Shown piece by piece: positions 12,601 through 27,600 of a stretch of DNA of 64,000 nt. The notes beneath the pieces are model-generated. The model had not been told where the DNA came from, made no database searches, and saw only the letters and a program-made list of their open reading frames with translations. The position numbers and the translations under genes were made by a program. The stretch's first letter is position 1. Every line of letters begins with the position of its first letter. The DNA is taken from positions 124,001-188,000 of the forward strand of contig JAPMXV010000022.1 of NCBI GenBank assembly GCA_026936335.1, in the 5' to 3' direction. Source of the DNA: Mantamonas sphyraenae. Taxonomy: Eukaryota; CRuMs; Mantamonadidae.

Positions 12601-15600
12601 AACGAAGCTGATGCGCAAGGAGGATGAGCTGCAGCACGCACGACAGATGCTGGAGCGCGAAGAGAACATGGTGCGAGAGGTGCAGGGTCAGCTGCGTACG
12701 CTGCAAGAGACCAACGAGCAGCTGCGAGACAAACTGAGCACGAGCGAAACGGCACTGCGCGAAGCGAAGCACGAGGTGGCACAGCTGACGACGCGCGTGC
12801 ACTACACGACAGGCGAGAAGGAGCGCAGCACACGAGACCAAGAGCAGATGGAAAGGCTGCTGGCAGACAGGGAGAGCAATGTGACCAAGCTTGAAGCAAA
12901 GCTGGCCGAAGCCAACGAGGCGCTGCAGGCTGCACGAGGCGAGATTGCGACGTGCAACGAGCAGCTGCGCGGCCTGGAGGCGACGCGCAAGTCGCTGGAA
13001 GAACGTGTGGGCGACCACTCGAGCGGCATGACGCAGCTGCAGGCCAACCTGGAAAAGGCGCAGGAGGAAGTGCGTGCGCAGCGGGAGCAGGCGCAGAACG
13101 AGGTGCGTGTGCTGCGCGAGAAACAGGCCGACGAGCTGAAGATGGCCAAACAGGAGTTTGCCAACAAGCTGAGCGAACAGAGTCGCATCCACAGCAACGA
13201 GCTGAACTTGGCGAACGAAACCCACCGGAGCAAGGTGGCAGAGATGAACGGACGCATCGAGCGGCTGACAGAGCAGCTGGAGGGCATGCAAAAGAGCCAC
13301 CAGGTGGAGCTGAAGCGTGAGGAGAGCAAGTACGAGACGCACGTGAAGGAGTCGCGTCTGACAATCGACGAGCTGAAGAGCAGCAACGCCGAGCTACAGG
13401 CGACAGTGAAGGAATTGGAAAAGGAGCTCAACGAAGAGCGTCTGCGCTGGCACACGACAGAGATGAAACTGTCGCAGGAGAGTGAGTCGCGTGCCCAGAA
13501 CGTAAAGATGCTGGAGACACGCATCAAGGACCTTCGGGAGCAGTTTGAGCGGGAACGCAACATGATGGCGGCGGAGAGTGATCGCGTGCAAGAGGAGCTG
13601 CGCAACCGCATGAGCGAGAAGGACAGCGCGATCAAGGACCATCTGCACCGCATCCGGGACCTGGAACAGGAGCGCGCGAACGACAAGAAGTACCACGACG
13701 ACCAGATGAGCTCGATGCGAGACAGGTACGACAACACGCTGTCGCACAAGGACGAAGAAGTGATGTCGCTGAGCAAGCAGGTGGTTGAGCTGGAGGCACG
13801 CGCGAGCGTTGGCGAGCACAACAGCGACCAGGCGATGGAGAATCTGAAGAAGGCGCACCAGGACATGGCAGACACGCTGAAGATGCGCCTGGAAGCGGCA
13901 AACAGCACGATTGCGGAGCTGAAGATGGCGGCAAAGGACAACGAAAAGGAACTGTCCAGCGATTACGAGAAACAGCTGACGAAGCTGGAGCATGCAATCA
14001 CGGACAAGGACAGGAAGATCGAAGAGTTGCAAAAGACGGTGCGGGATCTGGAGCTGCAGCTGGTGAAGCAGCAGCAGCACTTTGCAGAGGAAACGCGGGA
14101 CTCGCGATCCGCAGCAGAGATGGCACACCGAGAGAAGGAGATGGAGGCGATGGAACTGGGCCGCAAGGTGAAGGAGATGGAGCAGCGCATGAACGAAAAG
14201 GCGGCCGAGGCACAGCGGGAGCGCGAGGCTCTGCGCAACGAGATGGAGCGCAAGCTGGTGGAGAAGCAGGGCGAGGTGGACCGCATGGCCGAACGTGTGG
14301 ACGGCAAGGCGAGAGAGGTGGAACATGCACAGCGTCGCACGGAAGACGAGCTGCGACGCGCACAAGCAGAGCACGAGCAGGCGATGCGAGAAGAGCAGGC
14401 GCGCAGTGCAGCTGTGGCCGCGAGTGTGAAGGACAAGGAGATTGAACACACAAAGGCGGTGGGCGCACTGGAGCGACGCATGGACAACCTGGAGTTGCAG
14501 CTGGAAGGCAAACGGCAAGAGGTGAATGCGCTGGAAACCAAGGTGCAGGACATACGCACGGCACATGTGGCGGAACTGAAGCGCATGGAAGACAGGCTGC
14601 TGGAGAAGAACAACGCGCTGGAGAAGCTTGCGCGCAAATTGCAGCGTGCCGAAGCGGCGGCTGTGCAGAGCAAAGAGGAGCACCGGGAGGCGATGAGTGC
14701 GTTGCGCACCGAGCTGCAAGGGGTCGTTGGTGAACGCGACGGTGAGATTGGGGAGCTGAGGCAGAGGCTGGCAGAGATGCAGGAAGAGGCAAACATGCAA
14801 CACGAGTCACACACCGAGACGCTGGGTTCGATGCAGAACGAGTACGAGCGGCAGCTGAGCGAACAGCAGCAGGAGTTGCTTGCAGTGAACCAGCAGGTGG
14901 CATTCATGATGGCGGAGCGTGAGCGGGATGCAGAGGCACGTGAGCGAGAGCGTGAGTCGTTTGCAAACGAGCACGAGACGAGCATGGCGCAGGCGGACGA
15001 CGAGGCGATGCGTCTGCGTGGCGAACTGCAAGAGGCACAGCGTGCACTGGCCGACGCCAAGAGCAGGCACGAGATGGAAATGGACAAGACGAGGCGAGAG
15101 CACGAGGCGGCCATGCACATCAAGACGCTGGACATTGAAAACGCACAGCAGCGTGCGGCCGAAGCCGAAAGGCAGCGCGAACAGGCCATGTTGGACAGGG
15201 AGCGGCAGGTGGAGGCGCTGAAGAGACAGGCGGACCAGGAAGGCGGCGAGGCAGCCAAGCTTGCGGAGCGTCTGCACACGGCGATGCAGGAGCAGGAAGT
15301 GCGACTGGGCGGCCAGCTGCGAGAGGCAGAAGTGCGCGTACAAGAGGCAGCCAACCAGCGCAACACGCTGCAGGAGGAGATTGCCTACCTGAAGGAACGG
15401 CTGGAGGCGCAGTCGGGCGAAGCGCGTGCCGAGCTGGGCAGGCGCGAGGCGGAGCACGAGAAGAAGGTGGCCTCTCTGGAGGCACAGGTGGAGAGTGCAC
15501 GCCGTGCAGAGAGCGAGGCTGCAGAGAAGCTTGTTGCGCTGGAAGGAAGCAAAAACAGCGAACTGGCCCAGTTGCGGGAGCAGCTGAGCGGGATGCGGCA

Positions 15601-18600
15601 CGAGGCCGAGTCAAAGCTTGCACAGGCAGGGCAGCACGTGCAATTTTGCGAGGACAAGATTGCAGAGCTGCAGGCAGGGGCCAACGAGGAGAGGCTGATG
15701 GCGAGCGCACAGATGGAGGAGGAGAGGCGGCGAGCCGGGGAGATGGTGCGGGACAAGGAGCGAGAGCTGGAGGCTGCACGAGGACGCATGAGCGAGCTGC
15801 AGAGGCAGCATGCAGAGGAGACGTCGCGTCTGCAGCAACTTGTGCGTGAAGCAAACGCACAGGTGGGGATGAAGGAGGAGAGCATCGGGGAGCTGCGACG
15901 CAAGCTGGCGGAAGCGTCGGAGGAGAAGCGCAGTGTACAGCGAGAGATGAACGAGAAGATGGAGATGCGCGTGCAAGAGGTGGCGATGCAACTGAGCAAG
16001 CGAGAGAGCGAGGTGGCGGAGCTGACAAAGGAGATTGCAAACATGCAGAGGTCGCATGCGCAGGAGACACGCGCTCTGGCAGAGGATGCACAGCGTGCAG
16101 AGCTGAACCAGTCGACGAGCCTGGAGAAGAAAGAGTCGGAGTACCAGGAGCTGCTGCGCAAGGCACGAGAGTTTGAAAAGATGGTGTCGAACGAACACAC
16201 GCGGTACAACGCAGCGATGGAACAGATCCGCACGCTGCAGGCGACGGTGGCAGAGCGCAACCGGGAGAACCGGGAGCTGACCGAGCGTCTGCAGGAGCGA
16301 GAGGCGGCAAGCGCCAAGGAAATCAGCAAGATTTCGGAACAGATGGAGGCGGCGCGACGCAGTACCGAGGAGACGACGAGCAAGCAGGGCAAAGAGATCA
16401 TGGCACTGTACAAACAAATCTCGGAGCTGGAGTCGAAGCACTCGCTGGAGACGCAGAGGCTGTCGTTTGAAAAGTCGCAGGCGGAGCGAGACAACGAGAG
16501 CGCACGTGTGCTCCAGCAACGAGAGGCGGAAACGCTGCAAGCGGCGGTGAGCGAACTGCGCGAACAGCTGGCCAACACCAAGCATGAACTGAAGCGCAGC
16601 GAGAGCGAGGTGAGCGAACTGCAGGAGAAGGTCAAGGCTGCGGAGGAGTTGCGACGTGACCACGAAGCACTTGTCCTTGCACAGGCAGCGGCGGAGCGCA
16701 AGCATGAGCGTGCCACAAACCAGCTGCAGCTAGCGTGCGAAAAGGCGGAACTCAAGGCGTCGGAAGCGCAGAGGCGCGCAAACCAGGAGACCCAGTCGTT
16801 GCAGGGACAAGTGCACGAGCTGGAGCTGGAGCTTGCGTCGCAGAGGCAGACGCTGCACAGGGAGTATGAAGAGGCACGCAACGCGCTGCAGGCACAGCTG
16901 CAGGAAGCGGAAACGGAGGCGGAGATGGTGTCGCGCAAGGCCAAGGAGCTGGAGGGACGACTGGAACGCGAAGCACAGCGCGAATCGGAGGAGATGCAGG
17001 CGATGAAACATGCGCACGAGATGGAGATGCAGGAAAAGAACTTTGAGCTTGCGACGCTGCGCACGAAGCTGGAGGAGCGTCGCGGAGGTGTGCAGGCACA
17101 CAGTACGGTGAACGGAAGCAGCAGCGTGGCGCTGGACGGAAGCAGCATGCTGGAGGAGAGCCGTGTGGTGCGTGAGTACGAACACAAGCTGTTTGAAAAG
17201 CAGGCCGAGGCACAGGCGGCTGCGTTGCGCGTGCAAGGGTTGGAACAGGCGCTGAAGCAGGCCGAGCGACAGCTGGAGGACAAGGTGGACAGTGTACGCA
17301 GCGAATTGGGCAGCAAACTGGAAGCGAAGCAGGCGGAAATCGAAGCACTGAAGGAGCGCGTCAGCGAAACAAGGAATGCCAGCGAGGCGGAGAGGCGTAA
17401 GATGCAGGTGGACGCCGAGGCGTGGGTGGCACAGGCACAGGAGCAAGTGGACAAGGTGGAAGCAGAGCTACAGCGTGCACGCGAGCGTGTGCGGGATCTG
17501 GAAATGAGCCAGGCAACGAGTGGCGAGGAGTCGAAGCACGCGGTGCAATCGCTGCAGCTGCAGTTCCAGCAGCAGCTGGCAGAGAAGGACACGGAGCTTG
17601 AGCGCATGCAGGGACGTCTGCGCGAGACACAGGTGCAGGCAAGCAGGCTGGAGGAGCGGCTGGAGAACGAGCTGCAGCGGAACCAGGAAGCCGGTGCAGC
17701 CAAGCTGAATGCGTCGGAGCGCCAAGCGGCACAGTTGACGGCACAGGTGGTGAAGCTTCAAGGGCAGCTGGAAAGCCTGCAGGAGCGTGCCGAGCACGAG
17801 GTGCACACATTGCAGGAGCATCTTGCTGGGATGGAGCGTGAGGCACGGGAGGCGGTGCACATGAAAGAGCTGGAGCTGATGGGGCTTCATGAGCAGGTGC
17901 GAGCGATGCAGGAAGGAACGGATGGTGCATCGCGACGCAGGGAGCGGGATGTGGAGCGTGAACGCAGTGTGCTGGCAGGCAAGTTGGCAGACGCACAGCA
18001 GGTGAACGCGGATCTGAGGCGCGAGGTTGGTCAACTGCAGGAGAAGTTGGCGGCCGCAGACGGGCGTGCGGAGGAGCAGATGCGCGAGTGGAAACGGGGC
18101 CAGGAGCGAGAACAGATGGACTTGCGTCTGGCGAAGGAACAGCTGCGTGCAGATCTGGAGCGTGTGCAAAAGGAACTGCAGGAGACGCGTGTGCGGTTTG
18201 AGGAGCGCGAGAGCGAGAGCAAGGTGGCACACGAAAAGGCGTTGAGCGAACAGCAGAAGCGCATCCACGGCCTGGAGATGGAAGTGAGCCAGTTGCGGCT
18301 GGAAAAGGAGGGCGCGGTGGCAGCAAAGGAAACGGAGCTGCAGCGTGTCAAGGCTGAGCTGAACGGGGTGGTGCACGAGAAGCAACTGCGCGTGGAGCAT
18401 CTGGAGATGCGCCTTGAAGAGGCGGGGCGCCAAGCAAGCGAGGAGCGCAAACGATTCGTACGCGATCTGGAAGCAAACAAGGATGCGTTTGTGACGCGTG
18501 TGAACGAGAAGGACCGCGAAGTGGCTGCGGTTCAGGCACGCCTCGCCGAGATGCAGGCAGCTGCTGCCGAGGCGAGCGACAGGCAAGCAGACGACATGGA

Positions 18601-21600
18601 AAACACGCGCAATGACTACGACGTGGCTCTGGAGCGTTTGGAGAGGGAGGTGGAGGCACGCGAAGCACAACTGGTGAACCTGGAGCGTGAGCGTTCGAAC
18701 GAACTGGTGGCACACACACAGGCTCTGGCAGATCAGCAGGCGAAGCACGACACGGAAATGGAGCGCCTCGCAAAGCAATTGGAGGCTGCACGCGCGCAAG
18801 TGAGTGCGCAGGAGACAGCGATGTCCGAGGCCAAACGTGCGCACGAGCACGCGGTCGAACAGGTGCGACGCGAAGGCCAGGCAGCAGTGCAAGGTGTGCA
18901 AAGCGAGCTGGCCAACGTCAAGGCCATGTTGAAGGAGAGCCAATCGCGAGCGACGATGGAGATGGAGCGCGGAGCGGCTGCAGTGGCACAGGCGAAGCAA
19001 GAGCAGGAAATCCGTGTGCTGAGCCTGCAGTCGCAGATCGAACACCTGCGTTCACACCAAGCAGACAGCGAGGCACGACACTACGGCGAGCTGCGACGAG
19101 CACAGGAAGAGGTGGAGAGGAACCGCATGCAACACGAGGAGCAGGAACTGCGCATGGCACAGGAGATGGAGGATGTGCGACGCGAAATGAGCGAGGTGGA
19201 GAAGAGGCATCGCATGGAGATGCAGAAGCAGATGCACAGCGCCGAGCTGGAGCGCAACGAACTGCAGAGCAAGGTGGCGTCGCAGAAGGTGCAGGTGGAG
19301 AGCCTGAACGGGCTTCTGCTGGAGATGGAGGCCAAGGTGGAGAAGGAGGTGAAGCACGGCCTGGACGAGGTGGCACGCACACGGGAAAAGTACACGGGCA
19401 AGGTGAAGAACCTGAAGGAAGAGGTGGAGAACCTGCGACGTGCACTGGCGCTTGCAGAGCGCGACCGCAAAGCAGCCAACCTGAGCATGAGCGCAAGCGG
19501 CCTGGTGGCATTGAACGGAAGCAGCAGCAGCAGCAGCAGCACGCTGAACGGAAGTGGGTTGATGGACGAGAGCAGCATGCTGAACATGAGCCAGGGGGCA
19601 GCAGGCAATGTGAGCCAGGTGGCGTCGGGAGCGGCTGTGGCGCAATTGCAAAAGGAGCACGAGCGCAAGGTACACACTCTGAACATGGAAATCGAGGCAC
19701 TGCACCGCAAGCAGGCAGAGTCGGTGTTCCGCCAAGAGATGGAAGTGCACCGCGTGCAGGCGGCGGCGGAGAAGGAGCGTGTGGAATGCGACGCGGCGCT
19801 GCAGAGCAAGGAGACAGAGCTGCAGAACGTGAGCAAGCAACTTGCGTACGCGCAACAGGTGAACGACGAACTGAAGCAGGATGTGTTGCAGGAGAAGCAG
19901 GCACGTGAAGAGACGGCCAACACGCTGCACGCAAAGCTGCAGGAGATCTCGCAACTGAACGCACGCATGAACCAGATGGACCATGAGGCCAGACAGCGGG
20001 TGGGTCAACTGGAGCGACAGATGGCAGCCAGTACACAGGAGCACGAGAACAAGGTGGAGAAGCTGAACGCAACTGTGCAAAAGCTGCGCGCAAGCGTGCA
20101 GGACGGCGTACAGGCTCTGGAACAGGCGCAGCGTGACCACAACGAAGAGGTGAACCGCGTGAAGCGAGAGGAGCGAGGCAAGCGCCAGGCACTGCAGACC
20201 GAGTTGGAAGCCGCTGCAACGAAGCTTGCCACGGCCAAAACGGAGCTCGAGGTGGCCAGCGGACGCTTCAAGAGCCAATTGGAGCAGCTGGAGCGAGACG
20301 AAGAGTCGAAGCTGCGGGAGAAGAACAACGAGCTGGAGAAGGCGATGGATGCGCTGAAGGAAGCGAAGCACCAGCACGCGCTGGAGGTGCAAAAGTTGAA
20401 GAGTGACAGCGGCATGGCGAAGCGTATGCATACGGTGGAGATGGAGCAGCGTGCCGAGGAGCTGCGCAGCGTGCACGAGAAGCTGGCGATGCAGGAACAG
20501 GCAATGCACCAACAACGGCGGGCTCTGGAGCAGCAGGTGACGCAGGCACAAAACCAAACATCGGCCGTGATTCTGGAGAAGGACGCCGAGATCCAAAGCC
20601 TGCAGAATGCACTGGCGGCGACCGAGGCCAAGTACAGCGAGCAGGTGGCGAGGTACTCGAGTGCCATCGAGAAGCGAGAGAGCGACGACATGGTGCGCCT
20701 GCAGGTCAAGAACCAGGAGATCCAAGGGCTGGAGGACAAGGTGCAGAACATCCACCAGCAGCATGCGAGCGAAAACAGGCGTCTGCAGAGTGAGCTTGTG
20801 ACGGCGCGCAAGGAACTGGAAAGCAAGAGCCAGCAGGTGCTGAACCTGGAGGCACACGTGAGCGAACTGAGCGCACAGAGCAAGTCGCAATTGGAGAACC
20901 TTGAGCGAGAGCTGCGAGAGGCGGAGCATCGTGTGTCGACACGCACGGCAGAGCTGGAAGGCGCCAAAGGCAAAATTGCGGAGCTGGAGGCGCTGCGAGA
21001 GGAGGATAGCAGGCGGGCAGACGAGGTTGCAGAGAAGTGGCACCGCGTGAGCGAAGGCGTTCTGAAGGAGCGCAACACGGAAATCCAGGGGCTGAAGAGC
21101 AAGGTGGAGCGGCTGGAAACGGAGATGAGCTCGCGGGAACGCGAGTTTATGGAGGAGATGGACAGGCAGCGACGTGAACACCAGCGTAGCAACCAGGAGC
21201 GCAACACAGAGGTACAGAAGCTGCGCAACCAGATTGCGTCATTGAAGGCACAGCGGGAGCGGGAGACGGAGATGCAAGGGCGCAACGCGGACAAGCTGCG
21301 CATCGAATCGGAGGGCAAGGTGAAGGGTCTCCAGGGACGCGTGAACGACCTTGTGGTGCGACTGCGCGAAGCAGAAACGAGCAAGGGGATCATGCAACAG
21401 ACGGCGGAGGAACGACGCAAGGATTACGAAGCGCAAATTGCGGAGCTGAACAACGAAATCAGCTCGCTGCAACGCAAGGTGGGCGACACACGTGCAAGCG
21501 AAGAGCGCAAGGTGGCACGGCTGGGTGAGACGATCAACCGTCTGCGTGCAGAGAACGAAGAGCTGAACAAGATGCGGAACGCAGAGGTGCAGGAGATGCG

Positions 21601-24600
21601 CGAGCGTCTGCGGGAGGCGGAAATCACGCATTTGGACCAAAAGACGCAGCTGAAACACGGACTGGAGGAGCGCATCCGCAGCCAGGAGATGCAACTGAAC
21701 GACAGGGCACACCAGCTGGAGACGTTGAACAGGACGCTGATGCAGCAAGAGGAGGCGCACCGCACACGCCTGCAGCAGATGCACCAAGAGCACGAGCTGC
21801 AACTGACAACGGCCTTGCGCGACGTGGACACTCTGCACACAACCATGGGCGAACTGGAGTCGCAGAAGGAGGTGGAGAACGAAAAGCTGACCGCGCAGTT
21901 GGCAAGCATGCGTCGCGAGTTTGAGGCGGCGTTGCAGCAGAAGGAAATGGAGCTGAACGCAAGCCGGGAGCGACTTGAGGCAGCACGCACGAATGCAGAG
22001 GAACAGCAAAAGCGACTGGAGAGCGAACTTGCACGCGAACGCAGTGCAAGCAAGGAAGAGCTCGGGCGCAAAGAAACCGCACTGGCGCACGCCAACCGAC
22101 GCGTGGAGGAGTTGGAGAAACAGCGCGTGTTGGAGTCGAAGGAACTTGCAGAGCAGATGCGTGCGATGGCCGAGAGCAGCCAGAGCGAGGTGAGCGACAA
22201 GATGCGCGAGCTGATGGATGTTGGCTCGCGTCTGCAACAGCTGGAGAACGAACACCGCAACGCACTGGCAGCCCACGAACGGGAGCATGAAGAAACGGTG
22301 AAACAGTGGGAGCTCAAGGTACAACTGGCGGAGGAGGCCGGCGCCAAGGAGTTGGCGAGCCAACAGCGTGTGATGGACAAGAAGCTGAAGCAGGCACGTA
22401 AGGATGTGGAAGAGGCACGACAGGCCCACGAAGCATTGCGTGCAGAGAGCAAGGAGCGCATCGATGCGTTGGAGGCGTCGTTGCTTGCGTCACAGCAAGC
22501 GCACAGCGCAGCAGAGCGGGAGGCGCGCGACAAGGCGGAGCAGGCGCGCCAGGAGAGCAACGCCACCCAACTGGCACTAAAGATGGAATTGAAGGACGTG
22601 AGCAGACAGCTGGAGGCGGCACAGGAGAAGATGGAGGCGATGGAGACGCGTCACCGGGAGACGAACGAGCGCACGGTGAGGGAGAACGAACAGGTGCAGG
22701 CGGACCAGCGTGCAGAGATCGAGCGTCTGCGGGAACAGGTGTCGGATCTGCAAACGGAGCTTGCTGTGGAGCGTGAGCGAAGGACTGGGGATTTGGAACA
22801 CGCGCGTGCAGAGGCAAAGGAGAAGTTGGAAGGCAAGGTGGAGCAGATCCAGTCGATGAACGCAACACTGGTGGAGATGGAATCGAACGCAGGCACTCTG
22901 AAGCAGGTCATCGAGGAACGGAGCAAGGAGGTGGAGCGGCTGCAGGGCGAGGTGGCCAAGGCAAAGGAGAGTCAGAAGCGCAGTGCAAGCGAAGTGAAGA
23001 GCCTGCAGCGTGCGATGAAACAGGCGGAAGAGATGCACCAGGCGCAACTGAACGAACTGCACGGGGAAAAGCAGCGCGCCGAGGAACGCGCACAGAGCGT
23101 CCAGGCGGCGTTGCAAGAGGCACAGCGCAAGGCAGAGCTGGAGAACCGAGAGTATGCGGACGCACGCGAACAGCTGCGTCAAAGCTACGAGGGCCGTCTG
23201 GCACAAAAGAGCGAGGAAATCCTGGAGATGACGCGTGCTGTGAGCGCGGCAGAAGCAGAAGCGGAGCGGCTGCGGCAGGAGCAGGAGCTGCGTCTGAGCC
23301 AGGCGCGATCGCACGCGGACGAGCTTGCACGCACACACACGGCACAGATGGCACAAGCACAACAGAGCCACCAGGTGGAGATGCGACACCAGACACGCGC
23401 GTTGGAGGAGTTGAAGGAGCGCGTGGACGAGATGAAGGAGCGCCACGAAGCAGAGCTGCGCGGTACACAGGAAAGCCTGGGAAGGCAACTGGAACAGGAG
23501 GCGCAGAGGGCACAGGCCTTGGCACAGCAATGTGCACAGCTGGAGCGACAGGTGGAGGCCCTGGAGAGGCGAGAGGGCGAGATGAAGCGCGCTCACGAAG
23601 GTAGGCTTGCAGCACAGCAAGCGGATTTCGAGCGTGTGATGGAACGCACGCACGAGCAGCACAGCTATCTGCAGCAGCGCCTGGGCGAGTACGAGGAGCG
23701 ACTGGCAGGCGGCGAGGCCGAGGCACCGCTGCGTGAGCTGAGCAGCAAGATGGACGCAATGCTGGCAGAGACCAACACGCGCATCCGGGACCTGAACGGA
23801 ACGATGCACGAGATGGAGGTGAGCCACGCGGAGGAGAGCACGAAGCTGGAGCTGGAGAACCGCAACCTTGCGTCGCGACTGCAGGAAAAGACAGAGAGCC
23901 ACGCAGCGCTTGCGGAACGCGTGAGTGCGCTGGAGCAGAAGCTTGAGGCGGAACGATTGGAACACGCACGCATGATGAGCGACCTGGCGTCGGACAAGGA
24001 GGGCGAGGTGGAGGATTTGAAGAGGGTGCTGTTTGAAGCCGAGGCAGCGCACTCATCGCAGAGCCGACAGCGCTCGGAGGAGATGAGCCGTATGCGGGAC
24101 GAGCTGCAGGAGCAATTGCGTGCCAAGAACGAAGAGGTGAACCGACTGGTACGCGAGCTGGGCAGCAAAGACGTGGCCATTGCACAGGTGAAGCACGAGG
24201 CGGAAGAGATGCTGAGGAAGCAGGAAACGGCCACCGAGCGTGCGTTGGACGCGATGAAGAAGGAAATGCGCGAGGCGGAAAAGGCGGCGCAGGCACAGCT
24301 TGCCGCGCGGCCGTGGGCAAGAAGGAGGACGAAATGGAGGCGTTGGCAAAGGAGCTGAGCGACGAGTTGCACACGCGCGAACGCGACATCCAACAGCTGA
24401 CGGTGGAGCTGGGCAAGCAGGTGACACGTGCGGAGTTTGAGGCACAGCGTGCTGCGGACCAGCTGAACCAGTCGCGCAAGGAGTCGGAGTTGTTTGCTTC
24501 GCTGCAGGCGTCGGAAGCAGACAAGCTGAACAAGAGCGTGGCGAGTGTGCAGAAGCAGCTGAGTGCAGAGGCAGCGCGTCGCAACGCTATGGTGCGCGAC

Positions 24601-27600
24601 TTTGAGGGCAAACTGGCGAGCAAGGGCAAGGAGGTGGAACAGCTGCAGCGACGCAACAACGAACAGCGGGTGGCGGCAGAGGAGCGGGAGAGGAGGCACG
24701 CAGACGAAGTGGCTCAGGTGCGTCGCGAACGCGAACGTGACCTGGAGGTGAAGGAGAAGGAGATGGACAAGATGCGTGCGGAGCTGAGCCAGCTTGCAAG
24801 CAAGCACGAGAAGGACATGGAGCGCGTGGAAGCACACCACGGCAGCGTGGTGGCACGCATGCAGCAGGAAGCTGAGGCTGTGAAGAAGGAGCTGCGGGAG
24901 GTGCAGGCGGCGCTGGGCAAGGCAGAACAGGCAGTGGCCGAGGAGAAGCGTGTCACCATGCGTGAGCGACACGCAGCCGAGCTGGAGAAGGAAGCGGCAG
25001 TGAGAGAGCAGGAAAGCGTGGCGGATGCGTTGCGCGAACGCATCGCCGAGCTGGAAACACGCTTCAGCGAACAGTGGAACGAGGCGAGTCTCAAGTCGGA
25101 CAGCATGATTGAGCAGATGCGAGGCGATTACGAGCGCAAGAGTGCCGAGGTGGTGCAGCTGTACGCACGCGTGAGCGAGCTGGAGAAGCAGGTTGCGTCG
25201 GGCAAGCAGAGTGCAGGGCGCAAGCTGCAAGAGGAGGCGGCCAAGGCGGAACGAGAGCAGCGCGAGTTGCGCGACCAACTGGAAGCGGCCAAGCAGAGTG
25301 CAGCCGAAGCCAAACAGGGCGCAGAGACACAGGTGCGCGAAGCCAAACAAGCCGCAGAACGTGCAGCGAGCGAGGCGGAGCGTGCGGCGGACAAACGTGT
25401 GATGGAAGTGGAGCGTGCGCTGGGCGAACAGGTGAGCGCGCTGGAGATGCGACTGTTCCAGAGCGAAGAAGCGGCGAAGAATGCAGCGACGGCAAGTGAC
25501 AGTGCACGCGTGGCGGCGGAGAAGAAGGTGGAAGAGTTGAGTGGGGAGTGCGAGCGACTGCGTGAACGTGTGCAGAGCGTACAGGCGACGGCCGAGGAGG
25601 CACGACGCGGGTACGAATCGGCGATTGAGGAAAGCAAGCGCAGCGCAGACGCGAGTGTGGAGAAACTGCGCAGCCGTGTGGAAACACTGGAGGCCGAGGT
25701 GGAAGCGCATCAGAAGACGCGCACCGAGGCGGAACGGAGGGTGGAAGAGGCGACAGCGGCGGCACAGGCGCGTGTGGAGGAAGTGTACACACTGAAGAGA
25801 CAGCTTCAGGAGGCGTCGACGGCACACAAGATGCAAACGCAGCAGGAGAAGCACGAGCGAGAGCGAGAGCTGAACAAGCTGGAGGCGAAGCTGGAGGCAC
25901 GCGAAAACGAGGTGGCAGGGCTGCAAAAGGCGCTGCAGGAACAGCGTGTGCGCTTCGACGAAGAGCAAAGCAGGCTGGAAAAGAGCATGGACGAGATGAA
26001 GCGTGAACACGTGCAACAACTGCGCGTGAAGAACGCAGAGCTGGAGCGCGCGCGCAGCGAGGCCTCTGCAGAACTGAGCAAGGCCGAAGAGAACCAACGG
26101 GAGCTGGCCATGGAGATGCAGAGCAGCCGCAGCCTGATGGAACAGAAACTGGCCAGCAAGGATTCGGAGATCTTTACGCTGAACGGAGAAATCACACGGT
26201 TGCGCTCGAGCACGAGCGAAGAGCTGCGCAACATGAGCCAGGACCTGAGCAGCAAGGAGACAGCGCTGCAGCAGATCATCGACAGCAAGCAGCAGCAGAT
26301 CACAGAGCTGCGTGAACGCGTGTTGGGCCTGGAAAAGAGCATGGAGAACGAGCACGAGCGACGCGAACGTGCAGTAGACAGCGTCAAGCGCGACCACGAG
26401 CGTGCATTGGGCGAAAAGGCAGAGGCCATCCGCGAGCTGGAAAGGCGCCTGGAGTCGGAGAAGCAACGATTGAGTGCCGATGCTGAACGTGCAGCACGGG
26501 AGGCGGCGCTGGAGAAGCAGCAGCTGACGAAACAGGTGGCGGATCTGGAGGCTGCACACAAGCAGACAGAAGGCCACGCAAAGACTCTGCAGGAGAAGCT
26601 GCTGGAGAAGGAGGCGACGTTCCGGGAGACGGTGGCCAGCGAGGGCAAGACGCACGAGAGTGCGGTGAATGCGTTGCGCCAGGAGGTGTCCACGCTGCAG
26701 GAGCAGTTGAACGGCGTGCGTAGCGCGCTGGAGAAGAAGGACAACGAACTGGCGTTGCAGGTGGAGCGATCGGCGAGGCAGCTTGCGGCGGAACTGAACG
26801 CAAAGCAGGCCGAGGTGGAGGCGGCTCAGAAGGCGCTTGCAGACGCGACGGGGGCGGCGGAACGAGAGCGCAAGAGCATGGAACGAGAGGTGGCAGACAT
26901 GAAGCACAAGGTGGCCAACGCAGAAAAGGCTGCGTTTGAGCAGGCGAGCAAGGCCAAGGAGAAGCTGGACAACGCAGAGAGGCGATTTGCAGAGGAGATG
27001 ATGCGCGTGCGTGAGGATGCGAAACGCAGCAAATCGATGCTGAACCAGAGGGTGGCACATCTGGAAGAGAAGAACGAGATGAAGAACAGGGAGATGATGG
27101 AACTGCACGAGCGCATCCGGGAGATTGCGGCGGACCACCAGTCGGAGCTGTCGAACAGGGACGAGGAGGTGCGACGATTGAACCGATCGCAGATGGACGA
27201 CGTGCAGAGCAAGCAGAGTGAGGTGGACGCACTCAAGGCACAGCTGACTGAGAAGGACATCAAGCACGCGGCTGAGCTGAAGGCGCTTCAGGGAGAGCTG
27301 GAACGCAAACACGAGAGCCAGCACATGCAGATGGAGCGGCTGGAAATGGAGAAGAGGGAGTGGGACAGGCAGCGCGGAGAGATACAAGCGCGTCTGGACA
27401 GGAGCAAAGACCACCTGGATGCACAGATCAACGCGTTGAAGAACGAACACGTGTTGATTGTGCGACAGAAGGAGGACGCACTGCGAGACATGCAACGCAA
27501 GCGAGAAGAGGAAACAGCGCTGGGCGAGCTTGCGCTGCAGCGTGCAGGAGACCAGTTGGAGCGTGTGAAGCAGGACCACGTGGCGGAACTGAAGATCCGC

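Noticed and set aside
24290-24360. Programmed ribosomal frameshifting in the giant gene
   Set aside because: No X XXY YYZ slippery site or evident downstream stem; an indel in a CG run is simpler.
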